From: Chitinophagaceae bacterium
GTDB lineage: Bacteria > Bacteroidota > Bacteroidia > Chitinophagales > Chitinophagaceae
Length of the DNA: 64,000 nucleotides
Reading direction: 5' to 3'
Assembly: GCA_016787085.1 (NCBI GenBank)
Contig: JAEUVJ010000036.1
Coordinates: 1-64,000, forward strand
The position numbers were made by a program, and so were the translations under genes. Position 1 is the stretch's first letter. Each line of letters begins with the position of its first letter. This document shows, piece by piece, positions 34,903 through 45,288 of this stretch. The notes beneath the pieces were generated by a model, which worked only from the letters and a program-made list of their open reading frames with translations, did not search any database and was not told the origin of the DNA.

Positions 34903-36279
34903 ATGCTTACTGTCATCATCCCCGCATTAAATGAAGAGAAGACCATTGAACAGGTGATCCGGTTTTGCTGGTCAGAACCAGGTGTTTCAGAGATCATCGT
35001 CATAGATGATACGTCTGATGACAATACAGTCTCCCTGGCCAAAGAAGCCGGCGCCAGGGTGATCATCAGTGCTGCAAGAGGAAAAGGCATATCCATGAAA
35101 GAAGGTATTGATGCTGCCACCAATGAAACTGTGGTGTTCCTTGATGCAGATATAGATCCTTATCCTGACAAGACGATCGCTAACCTGACTGCACCGCTTA
35201 TAAGCAATGAGGCTGACTTTGTAAAGGGTGCTTTTGCACGTAATGCAGGAAGGGTAACCGAATTAGTTGCCAAACCCCTGCTGACAATCCTCTTTCCCGG
35301 GTTGTCGCATTTTTCACAACCCCTCAGCGGAATGATTGCAGGTAAAAAAACTTTTTTTAAAAAAATCGAGTTCTTCAATGACTATGGAGTGGACATCGGC
35401 ATCCTGATTGATATGTACCTGATGAAAGCCAGGGTGCAGGAAGTGAACATCGGTTATATCGAAAACAAAAGCAAACCGTGGGAAGGGCTGGGGAAGATGA
35501 GCCGTGAAGTATCGCGGGCTATTCTGAGCAAAGCCCAAAGACAGCACAGTAACGAATTGTCGCAGGAGAGTGTGAACTCCCTCGAGGCAATACAACGGGA
35601 AATGAGCAATGTGCTGAGAGAAAACCTTTCTACCTATCGCAAGATGATCGTGTTTGACATGGATGATACCATCCTGAAAAGCAGGTTCATCAACGAATGT
35701 GCAGCCACTTTTGGCTTTATGCCGCAACTGGAAGAGTTACGTTTTAATGAAAAAGACCCGATCATACTGACCAAAAGAATAGGACTGCTGCTGAAGAACA
35801 GGACAATGGATGAACTGCTCAATGTGATCAGCAATATGGAAATGGCAGATAATATCAAGGAAGCGGTGCAACACTATAAAGAAAAGGGATATCTCGTGGG
35901 AATCATCAGCCACAGCTATACCCTCATCACGAATTATGTAAAACAGCAGATCGGCGCCGATTTTTCTGTAGCACACCAGTTGGAGTTCTTTGAAGGTAAA
36001 GCCACAGGTGAGGTAAACCTGCCATCCTACTTCTTCGGGTCACCCGATAGCATATGCGGTCATTCTTTTTGCAAGACCAATGCCCTGCAGCATATCTGTG
36101 ATAAACACAATGTGCCCATGAAGAACAGCATAGCAGTCGGCGACAGCAAAGACGACCGGTGTATGGTAGCCTATGCTGGCAAAGGCGTGGCATTCTGCAC
36201 CACGGATGAACTGCTTGAAAAGATCGCTATGCGAAACATCAAAGAAAGAAATTTTGAATCCCTGCTGGCATTAGCCTGA
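34903..36279 (+). CDS. Fusion: GpgS-like glycosyltransferase (GT81) + HAD-IB phosphatase
   Basis: A 458-residue two-domain enzyme. Residues 1-245 form a GT-A glycosyltransferase: VIIPALNEEKTIEQV, VIDDTSDDNT, GKGISMKEGID, the metal motif Asp81-Ala-Asp83, and segments matching glucosyl-3-phosphoglycerate synthase, namely GRVTELVAKPLLTILFPGL (from 116), QPLSGMIAGKK and YGVDIGILIDMYL. From residue 248 comes a HAD phosphatase of the SerB-like IB type: FDMDDT (Asp252, Asp254), the second motif SHS, a Lys in CKTNAL and GDSKDD. The inferred product route is NDP-glucose plus 3-phosphoglycerate to glucosylphosphoglycerate, then to glucosylglycerate. A universal stress protein gene follows. Confidence 0.8.
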   Translation: MLTVIIPALNEEKTIEQVIRFCWSEPGVSEIIVIDDTSDDNTVSLAKEAGARVIISAARGKGISMKEGIDAATNETVVFLDADIDPYPDKTIANLTAPLISNEADFVKGAFARNAGRVTELVAKPLLTILFPGLSHFSQPLSGMIAGKKTFFKKIEFFNDYGVDIGILIDMYLMKARVQEVNIGYIENKSKPWEGLGKMSREVSRAILSKAQRQHSNELSQESVNSLEAIQREMSNVLRENLSTYRKMIVFDMDDTILKSRFINECAATFGFMPQLEELRFNEKDPIILTKRIGLLLKNRTMDELLNVISNMEMADNIKEAVQHYKEKGYLVGIISHSYTLITNYVKQQIGADFSVAHQLEFFEGKATGEVNLPSYFFGSPDSICGHSFCKTNALQHICDKHNVPMKNSIAVGDSKDDRCMVAYAGKGVAFCTTDELLEKIAMRNIKERNFESLLALA

Positions 36280-36305
36280 TTTAATCACTTTAAAAAGTAT
36301 TCCCT

Positions 36306-37124
36306 ATGCCGGACAAATTGTATAACATACTGGTGCCTGTTGATTTTACCGGCAAGAACAAATGGGCCATTGCCAAAGCTATCGAACTGTCCAATAGTTT
36401 TCATTGCAATGTCCACCTGGTGTATGTCAAAAGCAGGCAGTATTCTCTTTTTGAAAGAAATGCCGGTAAGGAAAATTCTTTAAAGAAACTGGAACAGTTG
36501 AAAGATACGTACCGTCAACAAGTATGCGGGGAAGGTAAGCTGGAGATCAGCTTACTAAGCGGCAACAGGCAAAAACAATTGGCTCGTTACATACAGCAAT
36601 ATGAAATGGACCTGGTAGTGACTGGCCTGGCCAGGTTCAACGTCCTTCATCGCATTGCATCATCTGTTTCTATTAGCCGCCTGGCCAGAAAAACCAACAT
36701 ACCTGTGCTTGGCGTACGTCCCGGCGGGCTGGTCTGTCATTTCAAAAAGATCGTTCTACCGGTATCAGGAGAGATACCGATGCAGCAGATCAGGCTGGCA
36801 GCATTGCTGGGCCGGGCCTTCAAATCAACCGTCTATTTTGTATCGCTGCGCAAACATGCAGACGATAAGAATGCCAACATAGTGGACAAAGCGCTGGAAG
36901 TAGTGCAGAGCATCTCTGTTATACCTGTTCAATGTTTTTTACTGGAAGGGCAGAATCTTGCCAAAAGCACACTGGAGTTTTCCAAAAAGATAAACGCCGA
37001 TCTGATCATGGTAAACCCGATCAAAGATTTTCGCCTGCCGGGTTTGTGGAACCGGCTTACCAATAAACTTTTGTCGTACGGGTCGAAGATACCTGTGGTG
37101 ACAGTGGCCTCCAACACCAGGTAA
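36306..37124 (+). CDS. Tandem universal stress protein (UspA-like)
   Basis: A 272-residue cytoplasmic protein with two Usp domains. The first (1-140) has NILVPVDFTGKNKWAIAKAIELS and ends LARKTNIPVLGVRPGG; the second (about 145-272) has KKIVLPVSGEIPMQQIRLAALLG and ends LLSYGSKIPVVTVAS. The ATP-binding motif GxxGx9G(S/T) is not evident in either half, so it is probably a non-ATP-binding form. It follows the glycosyltransferase/phosphatase fusion by 26 bases, so the two are probably co-transcribed in a stress response. Confidence 0.85.
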   Translation: MPDKLYNILVPVDFTGKNKWAIAKAIELSNSFHCNVHLVYVKSRQYSLFERNAGKENSLKKLEQLKDTYRQQVCGEGKLEISLLSGNRQKQLARYIQQYEMDLVVTGLARFNVLHRIASSVSISRLARKTNIPVLGVRPGGLVCHFKKIVLPVSGEIPMQQIRLAALLGRAFKSTVYFVSLRKHADDKNANIVDKALEVVQSISVIPVQCFLLEGQNLAKSTLEFSKKINADLIMVNPIKDFRLPGLWNRLTNKLLSYGSKIPVVTVASNTR

Positions 37125-37146
37125 TGAATGGTTAGATACAAATAGA

Positions 37147-37177
37147 AACAGCCCCGAAGTTACGGGGCTGTTCTTTT
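37147..37177 (+). terminator. Bidirectional terminator between the Usp gene and the macroglobulin gene
   Basis: AACAGCCCCG (37147-37156) and CGGGGCTGTT (37163-37172) form a 10-bp stem with a 6-base loop, followed by CTTTT on the plus strand and TTTCTATTT on the minus strand. It serves both convergent genes. Confidence 0.88.
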
Positions 37178-37192
37178 AGCAGAAATATGATA

Positions 37193-40100
37193 TTACTGTA
37201 TCACCCGTATCACCCCCGCCCCATTGTACGAATGATATTCCCCGTTATACATGGCATCGGCACTGACCGGCCCCATTTTATAATTGCCCGGTGATACCGC
37301 ACGAACAGCATAGTAATAGACCTGCTTATTATTATAAGCATCAACAAAGAAATGGATACGGTCATCCCGTACATCCAATGCTGTCGTCGTAGCCGCATCC
37401 TTGATCCAGTCCATACCGGGGATCTCTTTTGTTCTGGGATTTTCGATCTCAAAACCGGCAGGCAGCAGATCGGTGATCACAACATTCTCTACCGGGGTAG
37501 AATAAGAATGTTCCAGCGTGATACCGATAATAATAAGATCATTTTGTTTAAACGTATTTGACAACAACGGCGTACCAAAACGGTCATAGAATCGTCTTCT
37601 CACCTTTAGGTAATTATCCTCTTCCTTATATGCCCCGCTTGCGCTGATGCCTTCTGCACTCCAGAAATAGAATAAGGGGCCGCCGCCTTCTGTTACTATT
37701 TCAATATTTGTTCCCTGCAAAGCATTCTTATCTCCCCTCCATTGGCCGTCATCCACTTTAGCAATACGTTTACCATTCACTTTTATCTCTGCAGTGGCCG
37801 TGGAGTTATTCGCTGCTTTTGCCAGTTTACCCAAAGCCAGGAATGCAAAAGCTCTTTCCTGCGTGCTGAGATAATACCTTGTCTTCAGCTTATCGGCCAC
37901 ATGTCTGGCCATTACGGGTATTTGTGCATTTCCCGGATCAGCGCTGATCAGCGCATTCAAAGCGATCGCTTCATCACGAACATCAGAATAATAACTGCCT
38001 CCCGTTTGCGGCACTGATTCCTCGCCTGCAAAAGCCGATGGCAATAAGGCTGTGTACGATTTTTTATCTCCTGCAGCGGCGTAAGCTGCCGACAGCAAAT
38101 AACGACTATCCAATGCCAGGATAGCAGGATTGGATTTGTAATAATTCATCGCCGGGATATTGGTACGCCCGGCCAATGCCAGTACATACAATCCATACGC
38201 CACTTCCTTAGGCGCTATCTTTTTGTTCTGGTCACGGTTATAATAATACGTGATCGTCTCTTTATTCTTTAACCGGTTGCTGATATAGCTCAGCATCGTT
38301 TCAGTCAGGCTGTTGTCCACATCAAAACCAGCTTTCCTTGCTTCCAGCAGAAAATGAGCGGCATAGATGGTTGCCCACCAGTCTTCTCTTCCTTCGCCAT
38401 CCCATAAGGTAACAGCACCTGTATATAACTGCCGCATTTTGATCTTACGGATCGCTTCCAGGATATTTGTATTTGCATTTACCTTATTGTACTGTTTATT
38501 CAGGTTCATCAGGTCAGCCAGATCACCGTAATATAATTGCGGGAATGCGGCAGAGATGGTTTGCTCAGTACAGCCGTAAGGATATTGAACCAAATAGCGA
38601 AGTTGTTCACCTAACTCCAATACAGGCGACCGGCTCACTACAAGGCTATACTCTGTACTGCCGGGCATGAAATCACTTAACCCTATTGTCAGTCTTTTAG
38701 TGGTGCCTCCGGCTATGGATCCGCTGCTGGTCACTTTTTGCAACGTAGATGGCGGACGAACAGATATCTCTGTAGCATCTTCAAATTTCTCTCCCATCCC
38801 ATTCACGGTGATCTTTACATTGCCGATACCAATAGCACTACTGGCTACAACCTGGAAGGTGGCTCTTCCTTCACTCTTTGCATTGAGCGAAACAGATTGA
38901 CTGCTGCCACCCATGACCTTTACTGCACCGCCCGTTACAATATTGGCGGTAACATTAGCGGGTTTCTCAGTGGTGTTGCTCAATGTTACCGGCACATTCA
39001 CCGTATCGCCGGGGCTTAAGAACCTTGGTAATGCAGTACTGATAACAACAGGATCGGCCACTGTCATCGTATTATCAGCTGCACCAAAAGATGACCCTTT
39101 ATAGGATACAGCCATCAGGCGTAATTCCCCGCTGAACTGAGGGATATCAAATTCAAATTCGGCCTCTCCGCTGCCGTTGGCTTTGGCAATACCACTCCAG
39201 TAGCTCACGACTTTTATTCTTTTGGCCGGCATAGGATTCGTTCTTTTGGCCATATCCATCTCACCATCGCCGCCGGTGCTGCTGATCTTCCCTCTGACTT
39301 CGGCAAACAGTAACGGGTACAGATCGTAGGCTGTCACCTGCAGCGCTTTTTTCTGGTAGAAATAATTATAGGGGTCGGGAGTTTTGAAATTACTGATCTG
39401 CAATACACCATTATCCACGGCTGACAAGGTCACAAAACTTCCCGCCGCTGCCTTCACTTTTACTTTCTGGTGTGTTTTGGAACGAACACTCTTTGCTGCT
39501 ACGATCTCGACGGGTATTTTCCGGCTTTTCTCTTCTACCGTTACGCTTTGAAAACCGTGAGCCACCGTAAGCGGTATATCCGATACTTCATGCGGTTTGA
39601 TCAGCGTCGCTGTGATATATACGTTAGGCACATGCTCACCCGTCAATGGCAGATCGAGACTGGCACTTCGGTTACTCACGTCCACATACTGGTAAGAGAT
39701 CACATGATCGGTCTCCATGGTGACCAGCATGCGCCCGCTGAACGGCGTTTTAAATAACGCTTTGGCCCTTTCACCGGCTTCGTATGATTTTTTGTCTAAT
39801 TCAATATCAATATTGCCCTCATTATTCACTTCGAAAGAATTATTATCACCTCCCCAGCTGCCATAACTATAAAAACTACGGCTGACATAACTGGCTGCAC
39901 CCTGGCGATATACCCTCAGTTCATACTCGCCCGGAGATCTTGGTATATAGCTATACACCGCATTATTGTTTACTGTCACTTTGTTTTCGATCATCAGCTT
40001 GTCCTCCCGCTGTGATTCATAACGGAAATAACTGCCGCTTTTGGTCAGGAAGGTTCTATATTCATGCTTGATCACCTCCACCCTGGCCACAGCGTTCGCC

Positions 40101-42607
40101 CCGTTTCCTTCTTTATTGGCCGCAGCCAGCTGAAACTTTACAGGCTGGTTAAGCGGGTAATAGAAGAACCAGTCATACTTAACGCCAAAAAAAACATCCT
40201 GCGTGAATATATCCGCCGACGCGGCACGGCTTACAGGCCTGCCGGTCTCATCAAACACTGTCGTATAGAAACTGGTTTGCAAAACACCCATATTGGAGTA
40301 GGTCTCAGGCACCACATAGCTAATGGAAGCATTTCCTTCCGCATCTGTTTTCCCTTCTTTTACTTCTTTATCAAAGACTGAAGTGCTATTGACAAGGTTG
40401 AAATCATACCCGCTGAATTTCTCAGGCGAGAAATGCTTTTGCTTTACCTGTATCTCCGTTTCATAATTCCGGTTGGCGGCCGGGGGGCCGAAGAAATTCA
40501 TCGCATTCACTGAAAGCACAGAAGATTCACCTGGCTTCAATGAAGACTTGTCCAGCTTCACATTCACCCGTATACGATCAGGCACAAACTCTTCAATAGA
40601 AAAATTCTTTGATGCCAGCAGAATATCATTGGAGGTGTACACTTCCAGAGTATATCCGCCCGTAATGGCTGAAGTAGCAATGTCCACACTTCCTTCCACA
40701 GACCCCTCTTCGTTCAGGCTTTTGCGGAATGATTTCAGTTCCTTTCCATTTGGCATCAGGAATTTTAACTTCAGCGGGATATTGCCAGGGCTGTTCCATT
40801 GCCTGTCTCTTATTACTACAGAAAAATTTACTTTCTCGCCAGGGCGATAAATATCCCTTTCAGCATACACAAAGGCATCCAGGCCGCTTGGGTTATTCCT
40901 TTTGCCGCCTACTTCAAACCGGGATGTATTGATCCTCGTATTATTAAAAGGGAGGTAATTGAAATCTTCGCCTGTTTTAGCGATTATCATAGCGGGCTTG
41001 AAACCACCGAAATCTTTTTTGGAATAAGCGATCTCCGCCACGCCATCATTGTTGGTAGCGCCGCTCCCGATCAGCTGGTTATTGGCGGAATATACAGACA
41101 CGTTCACCCCATTGACCGCTGCCGCCGTTTTTATAGAATTGGTAAAAACGAATATTTTATCCTGTCCTTCTTTAGCGATCAACCCCAGATCAGATAAAGA
41201 GATGAAGCGGCTATCCTTGACCCAATAATCCTCTGTGGACCGGATCATCACATGATATACCCCGTTGAAATCCGGCAATCTGTCTTCGAACTGCGAGAAG
41301 TTCAGCAGACGGCCGCCATTGCTTTTCGGCAGTGACCGGGTATCAATTTCCTTTTCATAGATCACATCGCCCAACATAGCATCGCTCCTGTCTTGGTAAT
41401 AATAATCCCCTTCATACTCGTCACTGTAACTGGCATAGGAAACCCGCGACTCCTGCGGGTAATACCCGTATCGCTGAGCCATCAATAAATTGTTCTCGTA
41501 TATTTTTGAAATGACCAGTTTTACTTTTGGCACGTTAGTGATGCGTACTTCAAGGTTCTTGGCCCCTTTTTTCGATAGATACACCGCCTTACTGCTGGTG
41601 AAACTGATCCCTGCTTCCAACTCACCAAAAGCCACGCTGCCATGATAATCCTCTTTTAATACTCCACCGATCTTCCCCCTCAAACCTTTGGCAATGGTCA
41701 GCGCATAACTTCTTTCCATATCAAATTTATCGCTGCGTAAAACCATTCCATCATCGGCAGGTTCGTACGTATAACTTACTTCGGGGTCAAACTTTACCAG
41801 GGCTTTTATACTCTCCCCTGTCAATTGCTGGCTGGTAGTAATATGAACAGTACCTTCTGTTCCATCATGCTCCGATGTCATTCCCTGTATCGTTAATATA
41901 TACGGCGAAGGAATAGACAAATTCGTAACAATCGCATCTTCCGTGGTATTCCTTCCGCTTTCCGGTTTCAGGCCTTTGGCAATGGTCACTTTTGCTTCGT
42001 AATCCTTGTCCTGCATTTTCAGGCTGGTGATACGTACGGATATTTTATTATCGGGCGAAAGCGTGATCAGTTCGTAGGCTGCATTCTGCCCATCTACGGT
42101 GATCGAAAGCTTGTCTTTTATATCGGCAGGATTGACCAGGTAATTAAAATAAAGATCCAGTTGCGGAAGCGCAGCCGTGCTGCTTCCCCCCTGCGATACC
42201 CATATCACCTGCGAGTTATCCAATGTCAGGTTCGGAGTATGAAAGTTGATGGCGTCTCCGCCTTTTACAGAATTGTATTTACTGAACTTCAGCACCGCAT
42301 TTTTGATCTCCGCCTTGTAGGATGTAGCGGGCAGGAGTGGCTGTGATGGAGAAAAAACTAACTGGTCCGGGCTTTCCCAGCGGAATTTGCCGGGTATCTT
42401 CGGCTCAAAAGAAACAAAATCAGTTGAGTCCCAGGTGTTCAGCAGGGAATCGTTCACCAGTGATTGGTTGAACCGGAATACCAGGTTGCCAAGCAACGGA
42501 ACTTCCCCGTTGGCATTGGTGAAATCAAGACTGATCGAATTACGTTTACAGGCAGATAAAAAAAATGCTCCGGCTATGATCGGAACAAGAAAGGGCTTGA
42601 TACGCAT
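37193..42607 (-). CDS. Bacterial alpha-2-macroglobulin family lipoprotein
   Basis: An 1804-residue periplasmic lipoprotein with lipobox LSAC (MRIKPFLVPIIAGAFFLSAC). It is a chain of macroglobulin beta domains: an N-terminal SLVNDSLLNTW region, the FVYAERDIYRPGEKVNFSVVIRD domain, the bait-like and MG7 region SYWSGIAKANGSGEAEFEFDIPQFSGELRLMAV split over two strands, and the thioester domain with YGCTEQT (Cys1346) followed by a helical toroid. The C-terminal MG8-like domain has ITDLLPAGFEIENPR. Such proteins trap attacking proteases in the periplasm. It is divergent from pbpC, the usual partner that repairs peptidoglycan. Confidence 0.93.
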   Translation of the reverse strand: MRIKPFLVPIIAGAFFLSACKRNSISLDFTNANGEVPLLGNLVFRFNQSLVNDSLLNTWDSTDFVSFEPKIPGKFRWESPDQLVFSPSQPLLPATSYKAEIKNAVLKFSKYNSVKGGDAINFHTPNLTLDNSQVIWVSQGGSSTAALPQLDLYFNYLVNPADIKDKLSITVDGQNAAYELITLSPDNKISVRITSLKMQDKDYEAKVTIAKGLKPESGRNTTEDAIVTNLSIPSPYILTIQGMTSEHDGTEGTVHITTSQQLTGESIKALVKFDPEVSYTYEPADDGMVLRSDKFDMERSYALTIAKGLRGKIGGVLKEDYHGSVAFGELEAGISFTSSKAVYLSKKGAKNLEVRITNVPKVKLVISKIYENNLLMAQRYGYYPQESRVSYASYSDEYEGDYYYQDRSDAMLGDVIYEKEIDTRSLPKSNGGRLLNFSQFEDRLPDFNGVYHVMIRSTEDYWVKDSRFISLSDLGLIAKEGQDKIFVFTNSIKTAAAVNGVNVSVYSANNQLIGSGATNNDGVAEIAYSKKDFGGFKPAMIIAKTGEDFNYLPFNNTRINTSRFEVGGKRNNPSGLDAFVYAERDIYRPGEKVNFSVVIRDRQWNSPGNIPLKLKFLMPNGKELKSFRKSLNEEGSVEGSVDIATSAITGGYTLEVYTSNDILLASKNFSIEEFVPDRIRVNVKLDKSSLKPGESSVLSVNAMNFFGPPAANRNYETEIQVKQKHFSPEKFSGYDFNLVNSTSVFDKEVKEGKTDAEGNASISYVVPETYSNMGVLQTSFYTTVFDETGRPVSRAASADIFTQDVFFGVKYDWFFYYPLNQPVKFQLAAANKEGNGANAVARVEVIKHEYRTFLTKSGSYFRYESQREDKLMIENKVTVNNNAVYSYIPRSPGEYELRVYRQGAASYVSRSFYSYGSWGGDNNSFEVNNEGNIDIELDKKSYEAGERAKALFKTPFSGRMLVTMETDHVISYQYVDVSNRSASLDLPLTGEHVPNVYITATLIKPHEVSDIPLTVAHGFQSVTVEEKSRKIPVEIVAAKSVRSKTHQKVKVKAAAGSFVTLSAVDNGVLQISNFKTPDPYNYFYQKKALQVTAYDLYPLLFAEVRGKISSTGGDGEMDMAKRTNPMPAKRIKVVSYWSGIAKANGSGEAEFEFDIPQFSGELRLMAVSYKGSSFGAADNTMTVADPVVISTALPRFLSPGDTVNVPVTLSNTTEKPANVTANIVTGGAVKVMGGSSQSVSLNAKSEGRATFQVVASSAIGIGNVKITVNGMGEKFEDATEISVRPPSTLQKVTSSGSIAGGTTKRLTIGLSDFMPGSTEYSLVVSRSPVLELGEQLRYLVQYPYGCTEQTISAAFPQLYYGDLADLMNLNKQYNKVNANTNILEAIRKIKMRQLYTGAVTLWDGEGREDWWATIYAAHFLLEARKAGFDVDNSLTETMLSYISNRLKNKETITYYYNRDQNKKIAPKEVAYGLYVLALAGRTNIPAMNYYKSNPAILALDSRYLLSAAYAAAGDKKSYTALLPSAFAGEESVPQTGGSYYSDVRDEAIALNALISADPGNAQIPVMARHVADKLKTRYYLSTQERAFAFLALGKLAKAANNSTATAEIKVNGKRIAKVDDGQWRGDKNALQGTNIEIVTEGGGPLFYFWSAEGISASGAYKEEDNYLKVRRRFYDRFGTPLLSNTFKQNDLIIIGITLEHSYSTPVENVVITDLLPAGFEIENPRTKEIPGMDWIKDAATTTALDVRDDRIHFFVDAYNNKQVYYYAVRAVSPGNYKMGPVSADAMYNGEYHSYNGAGVIRVIQ

Positions 42608-42906
42608 ATGAATGGCTGGTTAAATGGTCTTAATGAGGTGAGAAGGTAAAGAAATTCTGTGAACTGCAGAATGAGGCTCATGATTCTTTTTTCACCGGGA
42701 TCGACCCCGTAAAGAATATAATTGCAATAACTAAGGAGGAATATCTTTCAGTGGCCTCGAAGGATCTGCTGAATCCATAAGAGAAAAAGAATTTGCCATG
42801 AAAGATAGCAATGAAGCAGCCGGTTTTACAAATCACCGGAGATAAATCTTTGTTAAGGGATAAAAGATACACCCGGTTTTCAGAACTTGCGTATAGATAA
42901 AAATAC
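42608..42906. other. Divergent region between macroglobulin gene and pbpC
   Basis: 299 bases between the two start codons. It presumably holds promoters for both genes, but I find no full TTTG...TAnnTTTG match close to either start, and no hairpin or RNA gene. Confidence 0.4.
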
Positions 42907-45231
42907 ATGAACCGGTTTCGCATCAAGAAACAACGTCTCCTTAAGTGGCTGAAAAGAGCAGGCATTACTATCGTAGCCCTGTTTCTTTTATTCCTGTTGC
43001 TGAATTTACTTTTTCCCCTTCCTGATAAAATAGAGTACTCCGTCGTCATTACAGACAATAAGGGAGAGATCATTAATGCCTACCTGACCAGCGACCAGAA
43101 ATGGCGGATGAAAACGGAACTGGAAGAAATATCTCCCCTGTTGAGGAAAACGATCATTGCCAAAGAAGACAGGTATTTCTATTCCCACCCGGGCATTAAT
43201 CCTTTTGCCGTTACCCGGGCTTTTTTCAAGAACCTGTTCCGGATGAAACGTACTTCCGGGGCCAGTACCATCACGATGCAGGTGGCCAGGGCATTGGAAC
43301 CCAGGAAAAGGAATATCATCAGTAAAGTGATCGAAATGTTCAGGGCATTTCAATTAGAGTGGTATTATACCAAAGATGAGATACTGCAAATGTACCTGAA
43401 CCTGGTTCCCTATGGCGGGAATATAGAAGGTGTAAAGGCCGCATCTCTTTTATATTTCAAAAAGGATCCGGATCACCTGTCACTGGCAGAGATCACCGCA
43501 TTGAGCATCATTCCCAACCGTCCTTCATCCCTGGTTATCGGGCGCAATAATGACCTCATCACAGAAGAAAGGAACCGGTGGCTGAAAAAATTTGCCACCG
43601 AGAAGGTGTTTACTGCCAAAGAAATTGAAGATGCGTTAGCTGAACCGCTGGATGCAGCGAGAGGGACTGTTCCTCACTACCTGCCGCACTTGTCGTATAA
43701 GTTAAAAAAATATGGCAGCGACCTGATCAAAACCCATATAGACCTTAACACCCAGCTCAAAACCGAAAAGCTGGTAGAAGATTATATACGATCACAGCGA
43801 TTACGAAATATAAAGAATGCTGCCGTGATCATCGTTGATAATAAAACACATAAAGTGATCACGTATGTCGGGTCATCGGGCTTTGCCGATACGCTGGATG
43901 GGGGGCAGGTGAACGGAGCGAATGCAGTACGACAGCCCGGCAGTACCCTCAAACCGATATTATATGCTTTGTGTTTTGACGAAGGCCTGTTAACACCCAA
44001 AACGGTTGTCGCTGACGTAGCTGTCAACTACCAGGGTTATGCACCTGAGAACTATGATGAAAAATTCAACGGGTATGTCACCATCGAATATGCACTGGAA
44101 CATTCCCTGAACATACCTGCCGTAAAAAGCCTGAAACATCTGGGGCATGATAAGCTGATACAAAAACTCATTCAATATAATTTCAGGCAGGTACAGAAAG
44201 ACCAGCGTAAATTAGGGCTCTCCATGATCCTTGGCGGATGCGGGACCACGCTGGAAGAACTCACCGGGTTGTTTTCCTCCTTTGCCAATGAGGGAAAGTA
44301 TATCCCACCCGTTTACCTGCAAGGTGATAGCAGTTACAACAGCACTGCTGTCGTCAGTCCTGCTGCCTCTTATATGATCAACGAAATACTATCCAAAGTA
44401 AATCGCCCTGATTTCCCTTTGAACTGGACGGCCACCGAGAGAATGCCGAAGATCGCCTGGAAAACAGGTACCAGTTATGGAAGACGGGATGGATGGAGCA
44501 TCGGGTATAACAAGAATTTTACAGTAGGTGTATGGACCGGCAATTTTTCCGGTGCAGGTGTAGCTGATCTCAGTGGCGCCAATGTGGCCACCCCCTTGCT
44601 GTTTAAGATATTCAATACAATAGACTACGACAGCGATGAAGAATGGTTCACACAACCTGAAGATTGTGATATCCGGCAGGTATGCAGCGAAACCGGTATG
44701 ATCCCTTCTGCACATTGTACCAGTCTTACAACCGACCATTTCATTCCACTGATCTCCTCTCATCAGACCTGTAACAACTGGCAGGAAGTGATGGTCAGCC
44801 CGGATGAAAAGATATCGTATTGTAAAAGCTGTGCACCGGAAAGCGGCTATAAAAAGAAATGGTATAAAATAACTGAGCCCGATATGCAAAGCTGGATGGA
44901 AGAGAACCGGATCGCCTGGCAGAAGATACCGGAACACAATCCTGATTGCGAACAGATTTTTAAAGGCAATGCACCCTTTATTACATCACCCTCCAACGGC
45001 ACCGAATACCTCATCAATAAAAAGAAACCTGAACCACTACAACTGGTTTGCAAAACCGCCAGTGATGTCAGCAAAGTATATTGGTATATCAATAATCAGT
45101 TCTATAAAGTTGCAAATGCAGGGGAAAAGCAATATTTCATTCCTGAAGAAGGGCCGGTAAAAATTTCCTGTACAGATGACAAGGGCCGGAACAGGGACAT
45201 AAAGATCACTGTGAGATATGTGAATTTATAA
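42907..45231 (+). CDS. pbpC: Penicillin-binding protein 1C
   Basis: A 774-residue bifunctional peptidoglycan synthase. A membrane anchor (AGITIVALFLLFLLLNLLF) is followed by the GT51 transglycosylase with EDRYFYSHPGINPFAVTRA and GASTITMQVAR. The transpeptidase has SxxK at Ser346 (PGSTLKPILYAL), SLN (EHSLNIPAVKSL) and KTGTSYGRRDGW. The last 90 residues form the beta-sandwich tail (BiPBP_C) typical of PBP1C. The pairing with an alpha-2-macroglobulin gene, here divergent, is conserved in many bacteria and suggests repair after envelope attack. Confidence 0.95.
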   Translation: MNRFRIKKQRLLKWLKRAGITIVALFLLFLLLNLLFPLPDKIEYSVVITDNKGEIINAYLTSDQKWRMKTELEEISPLLRKTIIAKEDRYFYSHPGINPFAVTRAFFKNLFRMKRTSGASTITMQVARALEPRKRNIISKVIEMFRAFQLEWYYTKDEILQMYLNLVPYGGNIEGVKAASLLYFKKDPDHLSLAEITALSIIPNRPSSLVIGRNNDLITEERNRWLKKFATEKVFTAKEIEDALAEPLDAARGTVPHYLPHLSYKLKKYGSDLIKTHIDLNTQLKTEKLVEDYIRSQRLRNIKNAAVIIVDNKTHKVITYVGSSGFADTLDGGQVNGANAVRQPGSTLKPILYALCFDEGLLTPKTVVADVAVNYQGYAPENYDEKFNGYVTIEYALEHSLNIPAVKSLKHLGHDKLIQKLIQYNFRQVQKDQRKLGLSMILGGCGTTLEELTGLFSSFANEGKYIPPVYLQGDSSYNSTAVVSPAASYMINEILSKVNRPDFPLNWTATERMPKIAWKTGTSYGRRDGWSIGYNKNFTVGVWTGNFSGAGVADLSGANVATPLLFKIFNTIDYDSDEEWFTQPEDCDIRQVCSETGMIPSAHCTSLTTDHFIPLISSHQTCNNWQEVMVSPDEKISYCKSCAPESGYKKKWYKITEPDMQSWMEENRIAWQKIPEHNPDCEQIFKGNAPFITSPSNGTEYLINKKKPEPLQLVCKTASDVSKVYWYINNQFYKVANAGEKQYFIPEEGPVKISCTDDKGRNRDIKITVRYVNL

Positions 45232-45236
45232 ATTTC

Positions 45237-45263
45237 ATCGGCTCCCTGTAATGGAGAGCCGAT
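45237..45263. terminator. Hairpin between convergent pbpC and GIN-lipoprotein genes
   Basis: ATCGGCTC (45237-45244) and GAGCCGAT (45256-45263) form a perfect 8-bp stem with an 11-base loop. T-rich sequence follows only on the minus strand, weakly. Confidence 0.5.
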
Positions 45264-45288
45264 TAAAAATGAATTAGTAACAGCCGGC

